From Candidatus Polarisedimenticolia bacterium (GTDB taxonomy: Bacteria; Acidobacteriota; Polarisedimenticolia; Gp22-AA2), in assembly GCA_036001465.1 (NCBI GenBank), contig DASYUH010000032.1:62001-126000 (forward strand): a stretch of 64,000 nucleotides of DNA, given 5' to 3'. The translations under genes were made by a program, and so were the position numbers. Of this stretch, positions 8,681 through 17,226 are shown piece after piece. Under the pieces are notes generated by a model, which made no database searches, was not told the DNA's origin, and saw nothing but the letters and a program-made list of their open reading frames with translations. Every line of letters begins with the position of its first letter. Within the stretch, counting starts at the first letter, position 1.

Positions 8681-9827
8681 TGGCCCGCGGGTGAGTCCGC
8701 GGTCGTGCCGCGCCGCGTCCCGGCGCCGGGCGCTGCGCGGCCTCCTCGCCGCCGTCTTCTTCCTGATCCCTGCAGGGCCGATCTGCGCCGAGGACAAGGT
8801 TCTGGTCCAGGGCCTGTTCGAGGCCGAGGTCTGGAAGACCGACGACGCGTCATTCCTGTTGAGCAAGAACGAAGGAGAGACCGCTCCCGCCGGACGCCTG
8901 CGGCTGTGGACCATCGGGGAGTTCCGCCCCCGGCTCCAGGGATTCGCGCTCGGCAGGCTGGAGGAGGGACGTGGGAGCTACGAGGAGGACGGCGAATCGG
9001 TCCTCGATCTGGCGGTGGTGCGCTACACGTTCGAGGCCCCGCGGCGGCTCATCATCGAGGGGGGGAAGATCCTGACGCCGATCGGCAACTTCGCGCGGCG
9101 GTACCTGTCATCCACCAATCCGCTCATCGGCTATCCGGACAGCTACGACGTGGCCTACCCCTACGGGATCCAGGTGAGCGGCCAGGTGTCGCGCCTGGAC
9201 TACCGGGTGGCGGCGATCGACCGCCCGATGGTGAACGACGCGTACACTCCGAAGCCGGGCTCCGCCGTGCGCCCCGCCCTGGCCCTGGGGGTGACGCCCG
9301 TGACCGGCCTGCGGATCGGCGTCTACTCCACCCGGGGGCCCTACCTGGGCCCCGACATCGAGGAGGACCTGCCGGCCGGAACGACGTGGAAGGACTTCGG
9401 GCAGATGATCACGGGCGCCGACCTGCAGTTCAGCCGCGGGCACTTCGAGCTGAACGCCGACTACGCCGCCTCAACTTACGAGGCGCCGACGAGCGCGTTC
9501 AAGTCCCGCGGGCGGGCCTACTTCGTGGAGCCGAAGTTCACCTTCTCGCCCCGCTTCTTCACCGCGATGCGCGTCGAGAAGAACGACTACCCATACATCA
9601 TGCCGCTCTTCGGCGGACTCTGGATCGTGAACAACTCGGAGCTGTTCGACGTGGAAGCCGGCGCCGGCTATCGCATCGGCCCCGGCGCCATCCTGAAGGT
9701 CGCCTACCGCCGGGACTACTGGAACGTCCCCGAAGCGAGCAAGTCCTTCTTCTCGAACGGCTACTCCGTGTCGGCGCAGCTGACCTACAGCTTCAGCGTC
9801 AATTCCTGGCTGGAGCGCCCCCGCTGA
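8658..9827 (+). CDS. Outer-membrane beta-barrel (porin-like) protein
   Basis: A 389-residue protein with an Arg-rich N-terminus and a signal peptide (LLAAVFFLIPAGPICA, cleavage before EDK). The mature part has alternating amphipathic strands rich in Tyr, Phe, Trp and Gly, and ends in strands of the type YSVSAQLTYSFSV, as expected of a porin-like barrel. No plug or TonB box is visible. The start overlaps the kinase gene by 23 bases, so the two are probably translated from one message. A channel or receptor for whatever the upstream kinase senses is the simplest idea, but the substrate cannot be read from the sequence. I do not recognise a named family. Confidence 0.7.
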   Translation: MSFRQPHDGPRVSPRSCRAASRRRALRGLLAAVFFLIPAGPICAEDKVLVQGLFEAEVWKTDDASFLLSKNEGETAPAGRLRLWTIGEFRPRLQGFALGRLEEGRGSYEEDGESVLDLAVVRYTFEAPRRLIIEGGKILTPIGNFARRYLSSTNPLIGYPDSYDVAYPYGIQVSGQVSRLDYRVAAIDRPMVNDAYTPKPGSAVRPALALGVTPVTGLRIGVYSTRGPYLGPDIEEDLPAGTTWKDFGQMITGADLQFSRGHFELNADYAASTYEAPTSAFKSRGRAYFVEPKFTFSPRFFTAMRVEKNDYPYIMPLFGGLWIVNNSELFDVEAGAGYRIGPGAILKVAYRRDYWNVPEASKSFFSNGYSVSAQLTYSFSVNSWLERPR

Positions 9828-9872
9828 GCTCTGGACTCGATACCCTGGCAGGCCCCTAGCGCGTTTACTTTC

Positions 9873-10089
9873 CATAGTGGCGCTCAGAGTGTGGAAACGA
9901 CCATCACCAGCTCGACGGCTGCCCGGGCCGTGTGGTCCAGTTATCAAGCCTCAAGCCAGCCCCAAACTCACACTGCAGCCGGGTTTGGTAGGCGACATCC
10001 CCCCGCGCCGCGTTCGCGGATGAACAATTGACCGTGACCAACTCCTGCCCGTGAACGGGTCTCTTCTCCACACTCTCGGCGCCACTATG
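9873..10089. repeat. 217-bp element bounded by 23-base inverted repeats
   Basis: The left arm at 9873-9895 (CATAGTGGCGCTCAGAGTGT plus GGA) and the right arm at 10067-10089 match in inverted orientation at 21 of 23 positions, with the mismatches adjacent. The 171 bases between hold no convincing gene and no transposase. No clean target-site duplication is seen. The shape fits a MITE-like non-autonomous element or a large hairpin. It fills most of the gap between the porin gene and the zinc-ribbon gene. Confidence 0.65.
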
Positions 10090-10095
10090 TATACT
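10090..10095 (+). promoter_or_regulatory. Possible -10 hexamer at the edge of the inverted-repeat element
   Basis: TATACT starts on the base after the right arm of the inverted repeat and lies 24 bases before the ATG at 10120. No good -35 is visible, so it is only a candidate start point for the zinc-ribbon gene. Confidence 0.35.
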
Positions 10096-10119
10096 CTCCC
10101 TGTCGGGAGGGTCCCGCGC

Positions 10120-10257
10120 ATGAAACCCGAAGAGTCGGCCGGCGGCGCCCGCATCGCCATGCCGTGCCCCGCCTGCGGCGGCCCGACCGAGTTCCGCAAG
10201 TGCAAGGAGGTCTGCACGAAGTGCGGCGCCCTCGTGCAGAATTGCAGCGGCGACTGA
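10120..10257 (+). CDS. Small zinc-ribbon protein
   Basis: A 45-residue protein with two CxxC knuckles, CPACGG and CTKCGA, spaced as in a zinc ribbon. A further Cys is near the C-terminus. The ATG at 10120 has GGGAGG upstream; an earlier in-frame ATG at 10051 lies inside the inverted-repeat element and is less likely. Such short proteins are conserved in many genomes without known function and may bind nucleic acid or a protein partner. The next gene starts 24 bases downstream, so co-transcription is likely. Confidence 0.65.
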   Translation: MKPEESAGGARIAMPCPACGGPTEFRKCKEVCTKCGALVQNCSGD

Positions 10258-10281
10258 AGGCCGCGACGTGACGGGAGGTCC

Positions 10282-10650
10282 ATGGGCCGCTTTCTGACGC
10301 ACTGGCTGAGCACCGCGCTGGCCCTGTTCGTGTGCTCGAGAATCCTGCCGGGTGTGCACGTCGATTCGATGTCCACCCTGGCGGTGGCGGCCCTCGTCCT
10401 GGGGTTCATCAACGCCGTCGTCCGACCGATTCTCCTGTTCCTGACCCTGCCGATCACCATCCTCTCGCTCGGCCTGTTCTACTTCGTGATCAACGGCTTC
10501 GCCTTCGCCCTGGCGGCCTACATCGTTCCGGGGTTCGGGGTCGATTCGATCGGCTGGGCGATCCTGGGTTCCCTCGTGGTGAGCCTGATCTCGTGGTTCG
10601 TGGGGGCGTTCGGGCCCAAGCGGGATCTCCAGCGCCACCCGGGGGTCTAG
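10282..10650 (+). CDS. Phage holin family 4_2 (YvlD-type) membrane protein
   Basis: A 122-residue integral membrane protein with four hydrophobic segments. The motif GFINAVVRPIL and the later GLFYFVINGFAF are typical of the Phage_holin_4_2 family (PF04020, which includes Bacillus YvlD). Members are chromosomal membrane proteins rather than lysis proteins, and their role is poorly known. An RBS (GGGAGG) precedes the ATG. The next gene starts 4 bases after the stop. Confidence 0.85.
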   Translation: MGRFLTHWLSTALALFVCSRILPGVHVDSMSTLAVAALVLGFINAVVRPILLFLTLPITILSLGLFYFVINGFAFALAAYIVPGFGVDSIGWAILGSLVVSLISWFVGAFGPKRDLQRHPGV

Positions 10651-10654
10651 GACC

Positions 10655-11566
10655 TTGGCCACGAGGCTCGAGGCGCTCCTGGCGCGCCCGGGGCCGGTCC
10701 TCCTCGACGGCGCGGTCGGCACCGAGCTGTCGCGGCGCGGCCTCGACACCACCCTCCCCCTCTGGTCGGCCCGCGCCCTCCTGTCCGACCGCGGGCTCGA
10801 GACCCTGGCGCTGATTCACCGGGAGTACGCGCGCGCCGGCGCCGAGATCCTGGTGACGAACACCTTCCGCACGACGCTCCGCGCCCTGGATCGGGCCGGT
10901 GCTCCCGGCGAGTGGCAGGCCGCCAACCGGCGCGCGGTCGAGTGCGCCCGGGCCGGGGCGGCCGCCGGGTCGGGGCGCGCCTGCCTGGTGGCCGGCGGTC
11001 TCGCGCCGCTCGAGGACTGCTACCGGCCCGACCTGGTGCCGCCGCAGGCGGAGTGCCTGGCCGAGCACCGCCGGCAGGCCGAATGCCTCGCGGGGCTCGG
11101 CGTCGACCTCCTCTTCATCGAGACGATGAACTGCGGCCGGGAGGCCGAGGCCGCGCTCCAGGCGGCCCGTGGCACCGGCCTCGATATGCTGCTCAGTCTC
11201 TGCCCGCGCGCGCCGATGCAACTGCTCTCCGGCGAGCCCCTGGCCGACGCGGTGCCGCGCCTCGTCGAACTCGGCGGGTCGCAGCTGCGCGGCATTCTGA
11301 TCAACTGCGCCACGCCCGAGGCGATGGACGCAATCTACCCGGCGTTCGCCCGGATGGCGCCTGCCCTACCTCATGGGCTCTATGCCCACCTCGGCGAGCC
11401 GGACGACGTCACGGGCTGGCGGCTGCCGGATCATCACGAGCCCGAGGCGTACGCTTCCTGGATGGAGCGCCGTCTGGCGGAAGGGGCCCGCCTGGCCGGC
11501 GGATGCTGCGGCACGGGCCCCGGCCACATCGAGGCGCTGGCGGCGATGATCGCGGGACGGGGCTAG
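10655..11566 (+). CDS. Homocysteine S-methyltransferase family protein
   Basis: A 303-residue cytosolic enzyme of the homocysteine methyltransferase (MHT/BHMT-like) domain family. It opens with the typical LLDGAVGTEL, has TNTFR, and ends with the zinc-binding GGCCGTGP; the third zinc-ligand Cys is in LINCATPE. These enzymes move a methyl group to homocysteine from S-methylmethionine, betaine or another donor; the donor is not evident. The start is a TTG at 10655, 4 bases after the preceding stop, so translation may be coupled. Confidence 0.87.
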   Translation: MATRLEALLARPGPVLLDGAVGTELSRRGLDTTLPLWSARALLSDRGLETLALIHREYARAGAEILVTNTFRTTLRALDRAGAPGEWQAANRRAVECARAGAAAGSGRACLVAGGLAPLEDCYRPDLVPPQAECLAEHRRQAECLAGLGVDLLFIETMNCGREAEAALQAARGTGLDMLLSLCPRAPMQLLSGEPLADAVPRLVELGGSQLRGILINCATPEAMDAIYPAFARMAPALPHGLYAHLGEPDDVTGWRLPDHHEPEAYASWMERRLAEGARLAGGCCGTGPGHIEALAAMIAGRG

Positions 11567-11580
11567 GGGCCTGAGCGGGC

Positions 11581-11610
11581 ATCCGGCCGGGCTTCCGGAT
11601 CCTCGTCTTT
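11581..11610 (+). terminator. Weak hairpin between convergent genes
   Basis: ATCCGG (11581-11586) and CCGGAT (11595-11600) can pair across an 8-base loop, followed by the T-containing CCTCGTCTTT. It lies between the convergent methyltransferase and ABC permease genes. The short stem and poor T tract make it a weak candidate. Confidence 0.35.
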
Positions 11611-12706
11611 AGATCGCCCGCCGCAGGAGACGGGTCGCCAGGAGACCGGATCCCAGGGCGAACATCCCGAGTATGCCGCAGGGCACGAGGACGTCGCGCA
11701 GCCCCCCGCCCCAGGAGATCAGCTCGTGCAGGCCGCGCATGGCCCAGGCGGTCGGGAAGGCGAACCCCGCCAGGCGCAGCCAGTCGGGGACGACCTCGGC
11801 GGGCCACCAGCAGCCGCCGAGCGCCGACATGATAAGGACCAGCACGATCCCCATGCCGGAGGCCGCCTCGGACGACTTGAACCAGGACCCGGACAGGAGC
11901 CCCATCGCCGCGGCGGTCAGGACGAACAGGCCGAGGATCGCCGCGAGCCCCGCCGGGGAACGACCCCAGTCGATCTTGAACAGGGCGAAACCGATGAGGA
12001 GGAACACCCCCACCTGGACCGAGGCGACCGCCGCGCGCCCGAGCGCCTTCCCGGCGATGATCTCGCCGCGCGTCAAGGGGGAGGTGGCGAGCCGGCGGAG
12101 GATCCCCTTCTTCCTTTCGGTGACGAGCAGCCCCGCGCCGTAGGTCATGGTCGAGATCAGGACGAACATCACGAGGTTCCCAGGCAGGGATTGGTAGTAG
12201 CCGGTGGGGATGGCGCGCTCGACGGCCCACGACGACCGCACGCGCACCTTGTCCTCGGCGGGCGGCATCGGGCCGAGCGCCTCCCCCGCCAGCAGCCGGA
12301 CGATGGCGCGGTGCAGGGCGACCTCCGCCGCGATCGTCCCTTCGGCGTTGGCCCTCTCCCCTTCCTTCAGGTCGAGAGTGACCTTCTGCCGCGCCGCGAT
12401 CGAGCCCGCGAATCCCGCGGGAATGGTGACCGAGCGAGCCGGGGCGTCTTTCCCGGTGGGAACCGGGCCGCCCGACGGGACGACGGTCACCTCGAAGTTC
12501 TCGGCGCGCAGGAGCTCGACCAGGCGATCGGCGAGGGCCGAAGACTCCTCCTCGACCACCTGGAGCCCGATGCGCGTGGGGGTCGAGCGGGAGATCGACC
12601 CGAACATGTACACCCACAGGACCGGCGCGATGAAGATCCAGAAGATCGAGCTGCGATCCCTAAGAGTCAGGCGCAGGTCCTGCCGGGCGAGCGTCAGGGC
12701 CCTCAC
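11609..12706 (-). CDS. ABC-2 type transporter permease
   Basis: A 365-residue permease. One membrane segment is near the N-terminus (IFWIFIAPVLWVYMF), followed by a soluble region of about 140 residues and then five hydrophobic segments, the ABC2_membrane_3 plan. It is the last of three ABC genes. Its GTG start overlaps the stop of the previous permease gene (GTGA), so the two subunits are probably translationally coupled and form a heterodimer with the ATPase encoded farther upstream. Substrates of this class are often drugs, lipids or natural products; none can be assigned. Confidence 0.88.
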   Translation of the reverse strand: MRALTLARQDLRLTLRDRSSIFWIFIAPVLWVYMFGSISRSTPTRIGLQVVEEESSALADRLVELLRAENFEVTVVPSGGPVPTGKDAPARSVTIPAGFAGSIAARQKVTLDLKEGERANAEGTIAAEVALHRAIVRLLAGEALGPMPPAEDKVRVRSSWAVERAIPTGYYQSLPGNLVMFVLISTMTYGAGLLVTERKKGILRRLATSPLTRGEIIAGKALGRAAVASVQVGVFLLIGFALFKIDWGRSPAGLAAILGLFVLTAAAMGLLSGSWFKSSEAASGMGIVLVLIMSALGGCWWPAEVVPDWLRLAGFAFPTAWAMRGLHELISWGGGLRDVLVPCGILGMFALGSGLLATRLLRRAI

Positions 12707-13962
12707 AGGGCGCCTCGCAGGTGGCGGCGCCTGAGGGCGATGACGCCGGCCAGGGTCAGGGCCAGCCCGATGATCAGGAGAATCGAGAGCTCACCCCGAA
12801 TCTTGTCCCACCCGCCACCGGCCGCCAGATCGCGCAGAACCCCGTGCGACCAGTACGTGAGCGTGAGACGGGAGATCCCCTGCATCCAGGACGGGACGAC
12901 CTGCGGCGGGAAGAACGTCCCTCCGAGGAGCGACATCAGCATGACCAGGACGCCGCCGAAGGCGTCCCCCTGCCGCTCGGTGCGCACCAGCGAGAACACC
13001 AGCGCCGCGAAGCCGGTCGCCGCCAGCACGATGACCGCCGTGGCGGCGGCGAGCGGGGCCACGGGACCCCAGCGCACGCCGAAGGCCCAGCGCCCCACCA
13101 GAAGCAGGAGGACCGTGGCGATTGCGACCACCGCGGCCACCGAGACGATTTTGGCGACGAGGACCTTGACCGCGCCGAGGGGTGCTACGAGCTGGCGCCG
13201 CAGCGTCCCGATCTCCCCTTCCCTCAGCAGGTCCCGCATCTGGGTGTTGGCGGTGAACAGCAGGCCCATGATCATCACGCCGGGGAACATCCAGATCATG
13301 AAGTTCGGCCGGCCCTTGCCGGCCTCCTTCGCGGTCTCCCGCTCGCCGGCCTTGACCTCGATGAGCGGCGGGATCAGAAAGGCGTCGATCCCCCGGACGC
13401 GCCCGTAGAGCTCCGTGACCAGGGCGGCGATCGCCTGCGGGTCGTTCCAGCCACGGCCTTCGAACAACTCCGCGATCTGCGCCCCGCGGCCGTCCAGGAG
13501 CCGGGCGCCGATCGAGATGTAGAGGGCCGCGACCTCGATCCCCTGCTGGGCGATCACCGGCATGATCGACGCGGCCGGGTTCTTCACCACTTCCAGCTCG
13601 ACGTCCCTCCCGTCGAGCAGGTCGGCGCTGAAATTCTTCGGGATCAGGATCAGCGCCGCCATCTCTTCTTCGCGCAGGAGCCTCAAGCCCTCCCCGCGAT
13701 CCTTGGCCTGCCGGATCTCCATGCGCCCCGCCGCCTCCGGGTTCTGCTGCGCGTTCCCCAGGGCGCGTCCGATCGGCCCCTCGTCCTGATTCACCACCAC
13801 GAGGTGCAGCACGGGGGTCCGCTGGCTGTCACCGCGGCCGCCGAAGGCGAGCGCCATCATCCCCGCTATGACGAGCGGAATGGCCAGGTTCAGGAGCAGC
13901 TTGGACGGGTCGACGAGCCGCCGCCTCAGGTCCTTCCGGACGAGCGTGGCCAGGGTGCCCAT
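12703..13962 (-). CDS. ABC-2 type transporter permease
   Basis: A 419-residue permease paralogous in layout to the one downstream: an N-terminal membrane segment (LLLNLAIPLVIAGMMALAF), a large extracytoplasmic region and a C-terminal block of five hydrophobic segments. The segment GVLVMLMSLLGGTFFPP is typical of ABC-2 permeases. It starts 17 bases after the ATPase stop and ends in a GTGA overlap with the next permease gene. The extracytoplasmic domain has ILIPKNFSADLL, as in MdlB/YhgE-like exporters. Confidence 0.88.
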   Translation of the reverse strand: MGTLATLVRKDLRRRLVDPSKLLLNLAIPLVIAGMMALAFGGRGDSQRTPVLHLVVVNQDEGPIGRALGNAQQNPEAAGRMEIRQAKDRGEGLRLLREEEMAALILIPKNFSADLLDGRDVELEVVKNPAASIMPVIAQQGIEVAALYISIGARLLDGRGAQIAELFEGRGWNDPQAIAALVTELYGRVRGIDAFLIPPLIEVKAGERETAKEAGKGRPNFMIWMFPGVMIMGLLFTANTQMRDLLREGEIGTLRRQLVAPLGAVKVLVAKIVSVAAVVAIATVLLLLVGRWAFGVRWGPVAPLAAATAVIVLAATGFAALVFSLVRTERQGDAFGGVLVMLMSLLGGTFFPPQVVPSWMQGISRLTLTYWSHGVLRDLAAGGGWDKIRGELSILLIIGLALTLAGVIALRRRHLRGAL

Positions 13963-13979
13963 GCGGAGAACCCCCGTCT

Positions 13980-14936
13980 CTAGTCGCGCAGCTCGCGGCC
14001 GGTCAGCTTGAGGAAGACCGATTGCAGATTAGGCTCCTGGACGCGCAGGTCGTCCAGCTTCAGCCCGCTGCCGAACAGCTCGCGCACCAGCACGGAGCAG
14101 GCGTCCGGGTCGCGCGCGGCGAACGAGGCGCTGTCGCCGTCGGCGCTCAGGAAGGAAACCCCCGGACAGCGGGCCGCCAGCGCCCTCAGCCCGTCGCCGT
14201 CGATCGATCCCCGGACGCGCACCACCGGGCCCTCACCCACCAGGCGCCGCAGCTCGGCGACCGTCCCGGCGGCCAGGACTCGGCCGTGGTCGATGATCGC
14301 CAGCCGCTCGCAGATCTGCTCCGCCTCCTCGAGGTAATGGGAGGTGTACAGCACGGCCCGCCCGCTTTGGGCCTGGTCGCGCACCACGTCCAGGATGCGC
14401 AGCCGCGCCTGCGGATCGATCCCGACCGTCGGCTCGTCGAGGAGCAGGAGGTCGGGCGAGTGCACCAGGCCGGCGGCGAGATTCAGCCGGCGCTTCAGCC
14501 CGCCGGAATAGGTCTTGACGCGCGCCTTCGCCCGGTCGGCGAGACCGACCTGGTCGAGGGACCGGCCCACCGCATCCTCGAGCCCGGCGCCCGACAGTCC
14601 GTACAGCCGGCCCCAGAAGCGCAGGTTCTCGGCCGCTGTCAGCTCCTCGTAGAGCGCGATGTCCTGGGGCACCACCCCCATCCGGGCGCGGGCCCTGCCG
14701 GAGCCGCCCGAGGCATCCTGCCCGAAGATGAGCGCCTGGCCCGAGGCCGGCGGGAGGATCCCCGAGACGATCGAGATCGTCGTGGTCTTGCCGGCGCCGT
14801 TCGGCCCGAGCAGCCCGAAGATCTCCCCCGGTCGCACGTCGAACGACACGCCGTCGACGGCCACGGTTTTCCCGTAGGCGTAGCGGATGTCGGCGACCCG
14901 CAGCGCCACCCCGCGCGACTCCTGAGGCGTCGTCAT
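13980..14936 (-). CDS. ABC transporter ATP-binding protein
   Basis: A 318-residue nucleotide-binding subunit. Walker A is GPNGAGKTT, the signature is YSGGLKRRL, Walker B is LLLLDEPTVG, and the switch His is in SHYLEEAE. The last 80 residues resemble the DUF4162 tail found in ABC-2 exporters. I start at the ATG at 14936 (GGACGG upstream); an earlier in-frame start at 15014 would overrun the terminus of the previous gene. It is the first of the three ABC genes and probably powers the two permeases. Confidence 0.92.
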   Translation of the reverse strand: MTTPQESRGVALRVADIRYAYGKTVAVDGVSFDVRPGEIFGLLGPNGAGKTTTISIVSGILPPASGQALIFGQDASGGSGRARARMGVVPQDIALYEELTAAENLRFWGRLYGLSGAGLEDAVGRSLDQVGLADRAKARVKTYSGGLKRRLNLAAGLVHSPDLLLLDEPTVGIDPQARLRILDVVRDQAQSGRAVLYTSHYLEEAEQICERLAIIDHGRVLAAGTVAELRRLVGEGPVVRVRGSIDGDGLRALAARCPGVSFLSADGDSASFAARDPDACSVLVRELFGSGLKLDDLRVQEPNLQSVFLKLTGRELRD

Positions 14937-15045
14937 CGTCCCGTCCTTGTCCTTGGTCGTGTCCGCAGTCCGGCTGAGGGGGCGGACGTTACCACGCGCC
15001 CTCGGGAGCGTCAACGTGGCGCGGCCCCAAAGGTTCCATGCCGGC

Positions 15046-17226
15046 TCACCCGGTCCAGGCGAAGCGGAGCTTGAGCGCCACCTGGTCGTTCACCGGACCG
15101 ATGTCGAGGCGCCCCTCGCCGGGCGGGTGGGTCCAGTTGCGGTTCCACACGAAGAACAGGTCGCTGCCGGGGCGCAGCGTGTAGCGCAGGCGGGCATTCA
15201 TCCCGAGCTGGCGCGATTCGGAATCGTACTGGAAGAAGCCGAAGAGGACGAGGCGCGGCGAGAAGGCGTAGATGTTTTCCATCTGCAGCAGCCGCTGGAC
15301 GAAGTCGCCCTGGGGCAGGCGGCCGAAGTCGTTCTGTAGATCGAGTTTCTGGTACAGGCGCCCCCGGAAGACGTCCCAGTTCACGAACGTCTCGATCTGC
15401 GTGAGGCGCCCGGCGTAGAAGCCGCCGAGCCAGACGGTGCTTCCGAGGCGCCATCTGCGGTTCTGCGCCGATTGCGCCTCGAAGCGGTAACGCGTGAAAT
15501 GGTAGTCCCCCGGCGGGATGACGATCCCCCCGGCGACATCGAACGGAGCGGTCAGGGACTCGAAGGTGGGGACCCAGTTGGCCTCCAGGTGCTCGCCGGA
15601 CTCCGTCTCGATGTTGAACGGGGCCGTGAACAGCCGCCGGCTCTCGGTGCGGCCGCCCAGGTCGTCCACCTGGGTGTACCGGGTCTCGAAGAACGCCTGC
15701 CGGATGAAGGCGAGCGGGCCGTCGCGTTTCGGGCGTGGCTGGACAGCGCTCCAGAAGTCGTACCAGCGCGTCCCCGGCCGGGGCAGGAACCCGAGGGCGG
15801 GGTCGAGCGCCTCGCCGAACTCCGAGAACCGGGCGTAGGCGTTCCACAGGTCGTTCGGGAAGTCGACCTTCACCCCCCAGCCGTCGCGGCGCCCGGCCGC
15901 GAGATCGCCGCTCGAGCGCGCCGCCCAGGCGCCGACGGTCATCTTCTTGTCCCCCCGGATGCGCGCGGTGTGCCAGGTGACGTCGGCCCCCGCCAGGGTG
16001 TTGCTCCGGAGCCCTTCGGGATCGCCGTGGGTGACGATCGTCCCGATCCGGAGGCTGTCGCCGACGTCGTACGTGACGCGGGCCGCCGCCAGGTTCGTCC
16101 GGGGCGCCTGGTTGGAGCTGCCGGTCTCGATGTCGAGCGCCGCGACCCCCAGGCGGCCGGCGTGTCCGAGGATCTTGGCTCCCCAGTCGATCGGCACCGT
16201 CTCCCTATCGATCAGGCCGATGCGCCGCGAGTAGAACGGCAGGAACTCCTCGCTCAGGCCGAGCCCGAAGTTGAACAGGCTCGACCCCTCCAGGAAGAAG
16301 GAGCGCTTCTCCGGGAAGAACAGGTCAAAGCGCGTCAGGTTGATCTGGCGCGTGTCGACCTCGGTCTCCGCGAAGTCGGTGTTGGCCGTGAGCACGCCCG
16401 TGAGCTGCGGGGTCAGGCTGTAGGACAGGTCGAGCCCGCCCCGGCCCACACGGTTCAGGGTGTCCTCGTCCGGCGCCCGTTCGTAGCGGGCGAGCCCGTA
16501 CGGCGTGATCGTCAGGCCGTGCCCCTGGTCCAGGTCGGCGACGCCGGACAATCGGCCGGCGCTCGTCAGGTCGAGGAAATCGCTGTCGCGGCTCAGCCCC
16601 GACCAGTGATAGAGGATCCGATCGCGCGCCACGCCGCGCAGGAGGTTCATGCCCCATTCGGGGAGGCCCTTCTTGAAATGCAGAGTCCGGGAGGGGATGC
16701 GGACCTCCGCCGTCCAGCCGTCCGCGTCCACCCGCGTCCGGGCCTCCCAGATGCCGTCCCAGTCGATCGACCACAGCCCGGGCCCCGGGATCAGGCCGTC
16801 GCTGATCCCCCCCGAGGCGCGCACGTCGAAGAAGTACGCGGTGCGGCGGTCGCCGTAGGTGTCGAAGGCGATGGAGACGAAGTCCTCGCCTAACGGGTCG
16901 TCCACGTCGCGGCGCATCGAGTGCAGGGCGATCAGCGCCGGCTCCGGATCGAAGCACCGGAACCCCAGATAGAGATCCTCGGCGTCCCGAAGCAGGAGAA
17001 TTTCGGTCCGGTAGCGGGTCGGCTCGCCGGGGTGCGGCGAGTGCTGGGTCAGGTCGGCGATGACGCCGGCGCGCGTCCAGTCCGGCTCGTCGAGCCGGCC
17101 GTCGATCCGGATCGGGCCCTCCGTCCGCACCGCCTCGACCCGCGGGCGCTCGACGTCCGGGGCGCCCAGGACCACGCCGCGAGGGCAGAGCGCCAGGAGG
17201 AGGAGAGCCCGGATCGTTCTCGTCAG
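15046..17226 (-). CDS. DUF5916 outer-membrane protein with N-terminal CBM9-like domain
   Basis: About 726 residues. After the N-terminus comes a CBM9-like sugar-binding fold (IDGRLDEPDW, then ILLLRDAEDLYLGFRC) and a long DUF5916 region with TonB-receptor-like beta strands. Members are thought to sit in the outer membrane and are common in Acidobacteriota, Bacteroidota and Gemmatimonadota. The first GTG (17175) leaves no full signal peptide. The frame upstream encodes TRTIRALLLLALC, a good signal peptide, and begins with a CTG at 17226 that overlaps the upstream stop as CTGA. Two other junctions in this operon have the same four-base overlap, so I use the CTG, with moderate certainty. Confidence 0.82.
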   Translation of the reverse strand: MTRTIRALLLLALCPRGVVLGAPDVERPRVEAVRTEGPIRIDGRLDEPDWTRAGVIADLTQHSPHPGEPTRYRTEILLLRDAEDLYLGFRCFDPEPALIALHSMRRDVDDPLGEDFVSIAFDTYGDRRTAYFFDVRASGGISDGLIPGPGLWSIDWDGIWEARTRVDADGWTAEVRIPSRTLHFKKGLPEWGMNLLRGVARDRILYHWSGLSRDSDFLDLTSAGRLSGVADLDQGHGLTITPYGLARYERAPDEDTLNRVGRGGLDLSYSLTPQLTGVLTANTDFAETEVDTRQINLTRFDLFFPEKRSFFLEGSSLFNFGLGLSEEFLPFYSRRIGLIDRETVPIDWGAKILGHAGRLGVAALDIETGSSNQAPRTNLAAARVTYDVGDSLRIGTIVTHGDPEGLRSNTLAGADVTWHTARIRGDKKMTVGAWAARSSGDLAAGRRDGWGVKVDFPNDLWNAYARFSEFGEALDPALGFLPRPGTRWYDFWSAVQPRPKRDGPLAFIRQAFFETRYTQVDDLGGRTESRRLFTAPFNIETESGEHLEANWVPTFESLTAPFDVAGGIVIPPGDYHFTRYRFEAQSAQNRRWRLGSTVWLGGFYAGRLTQIETFVNWDVFRGRLYQKLDLQNDFGRLPQGDFVQRLLQMENIYAFSPRLVLFGFFQYDSESRQLGMNARLRYTLRPGSDLFFVWNRNWTHPPGEGRLDIGPVNDQVALKLRFAWTG

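Noticed and set aside
15472-16893. A 473-codon open frame antisense to the DUF5916 gene
   Set aside because: No recognisable domain or RBS, and the opposite strand encodes a well-supported barrel protein.
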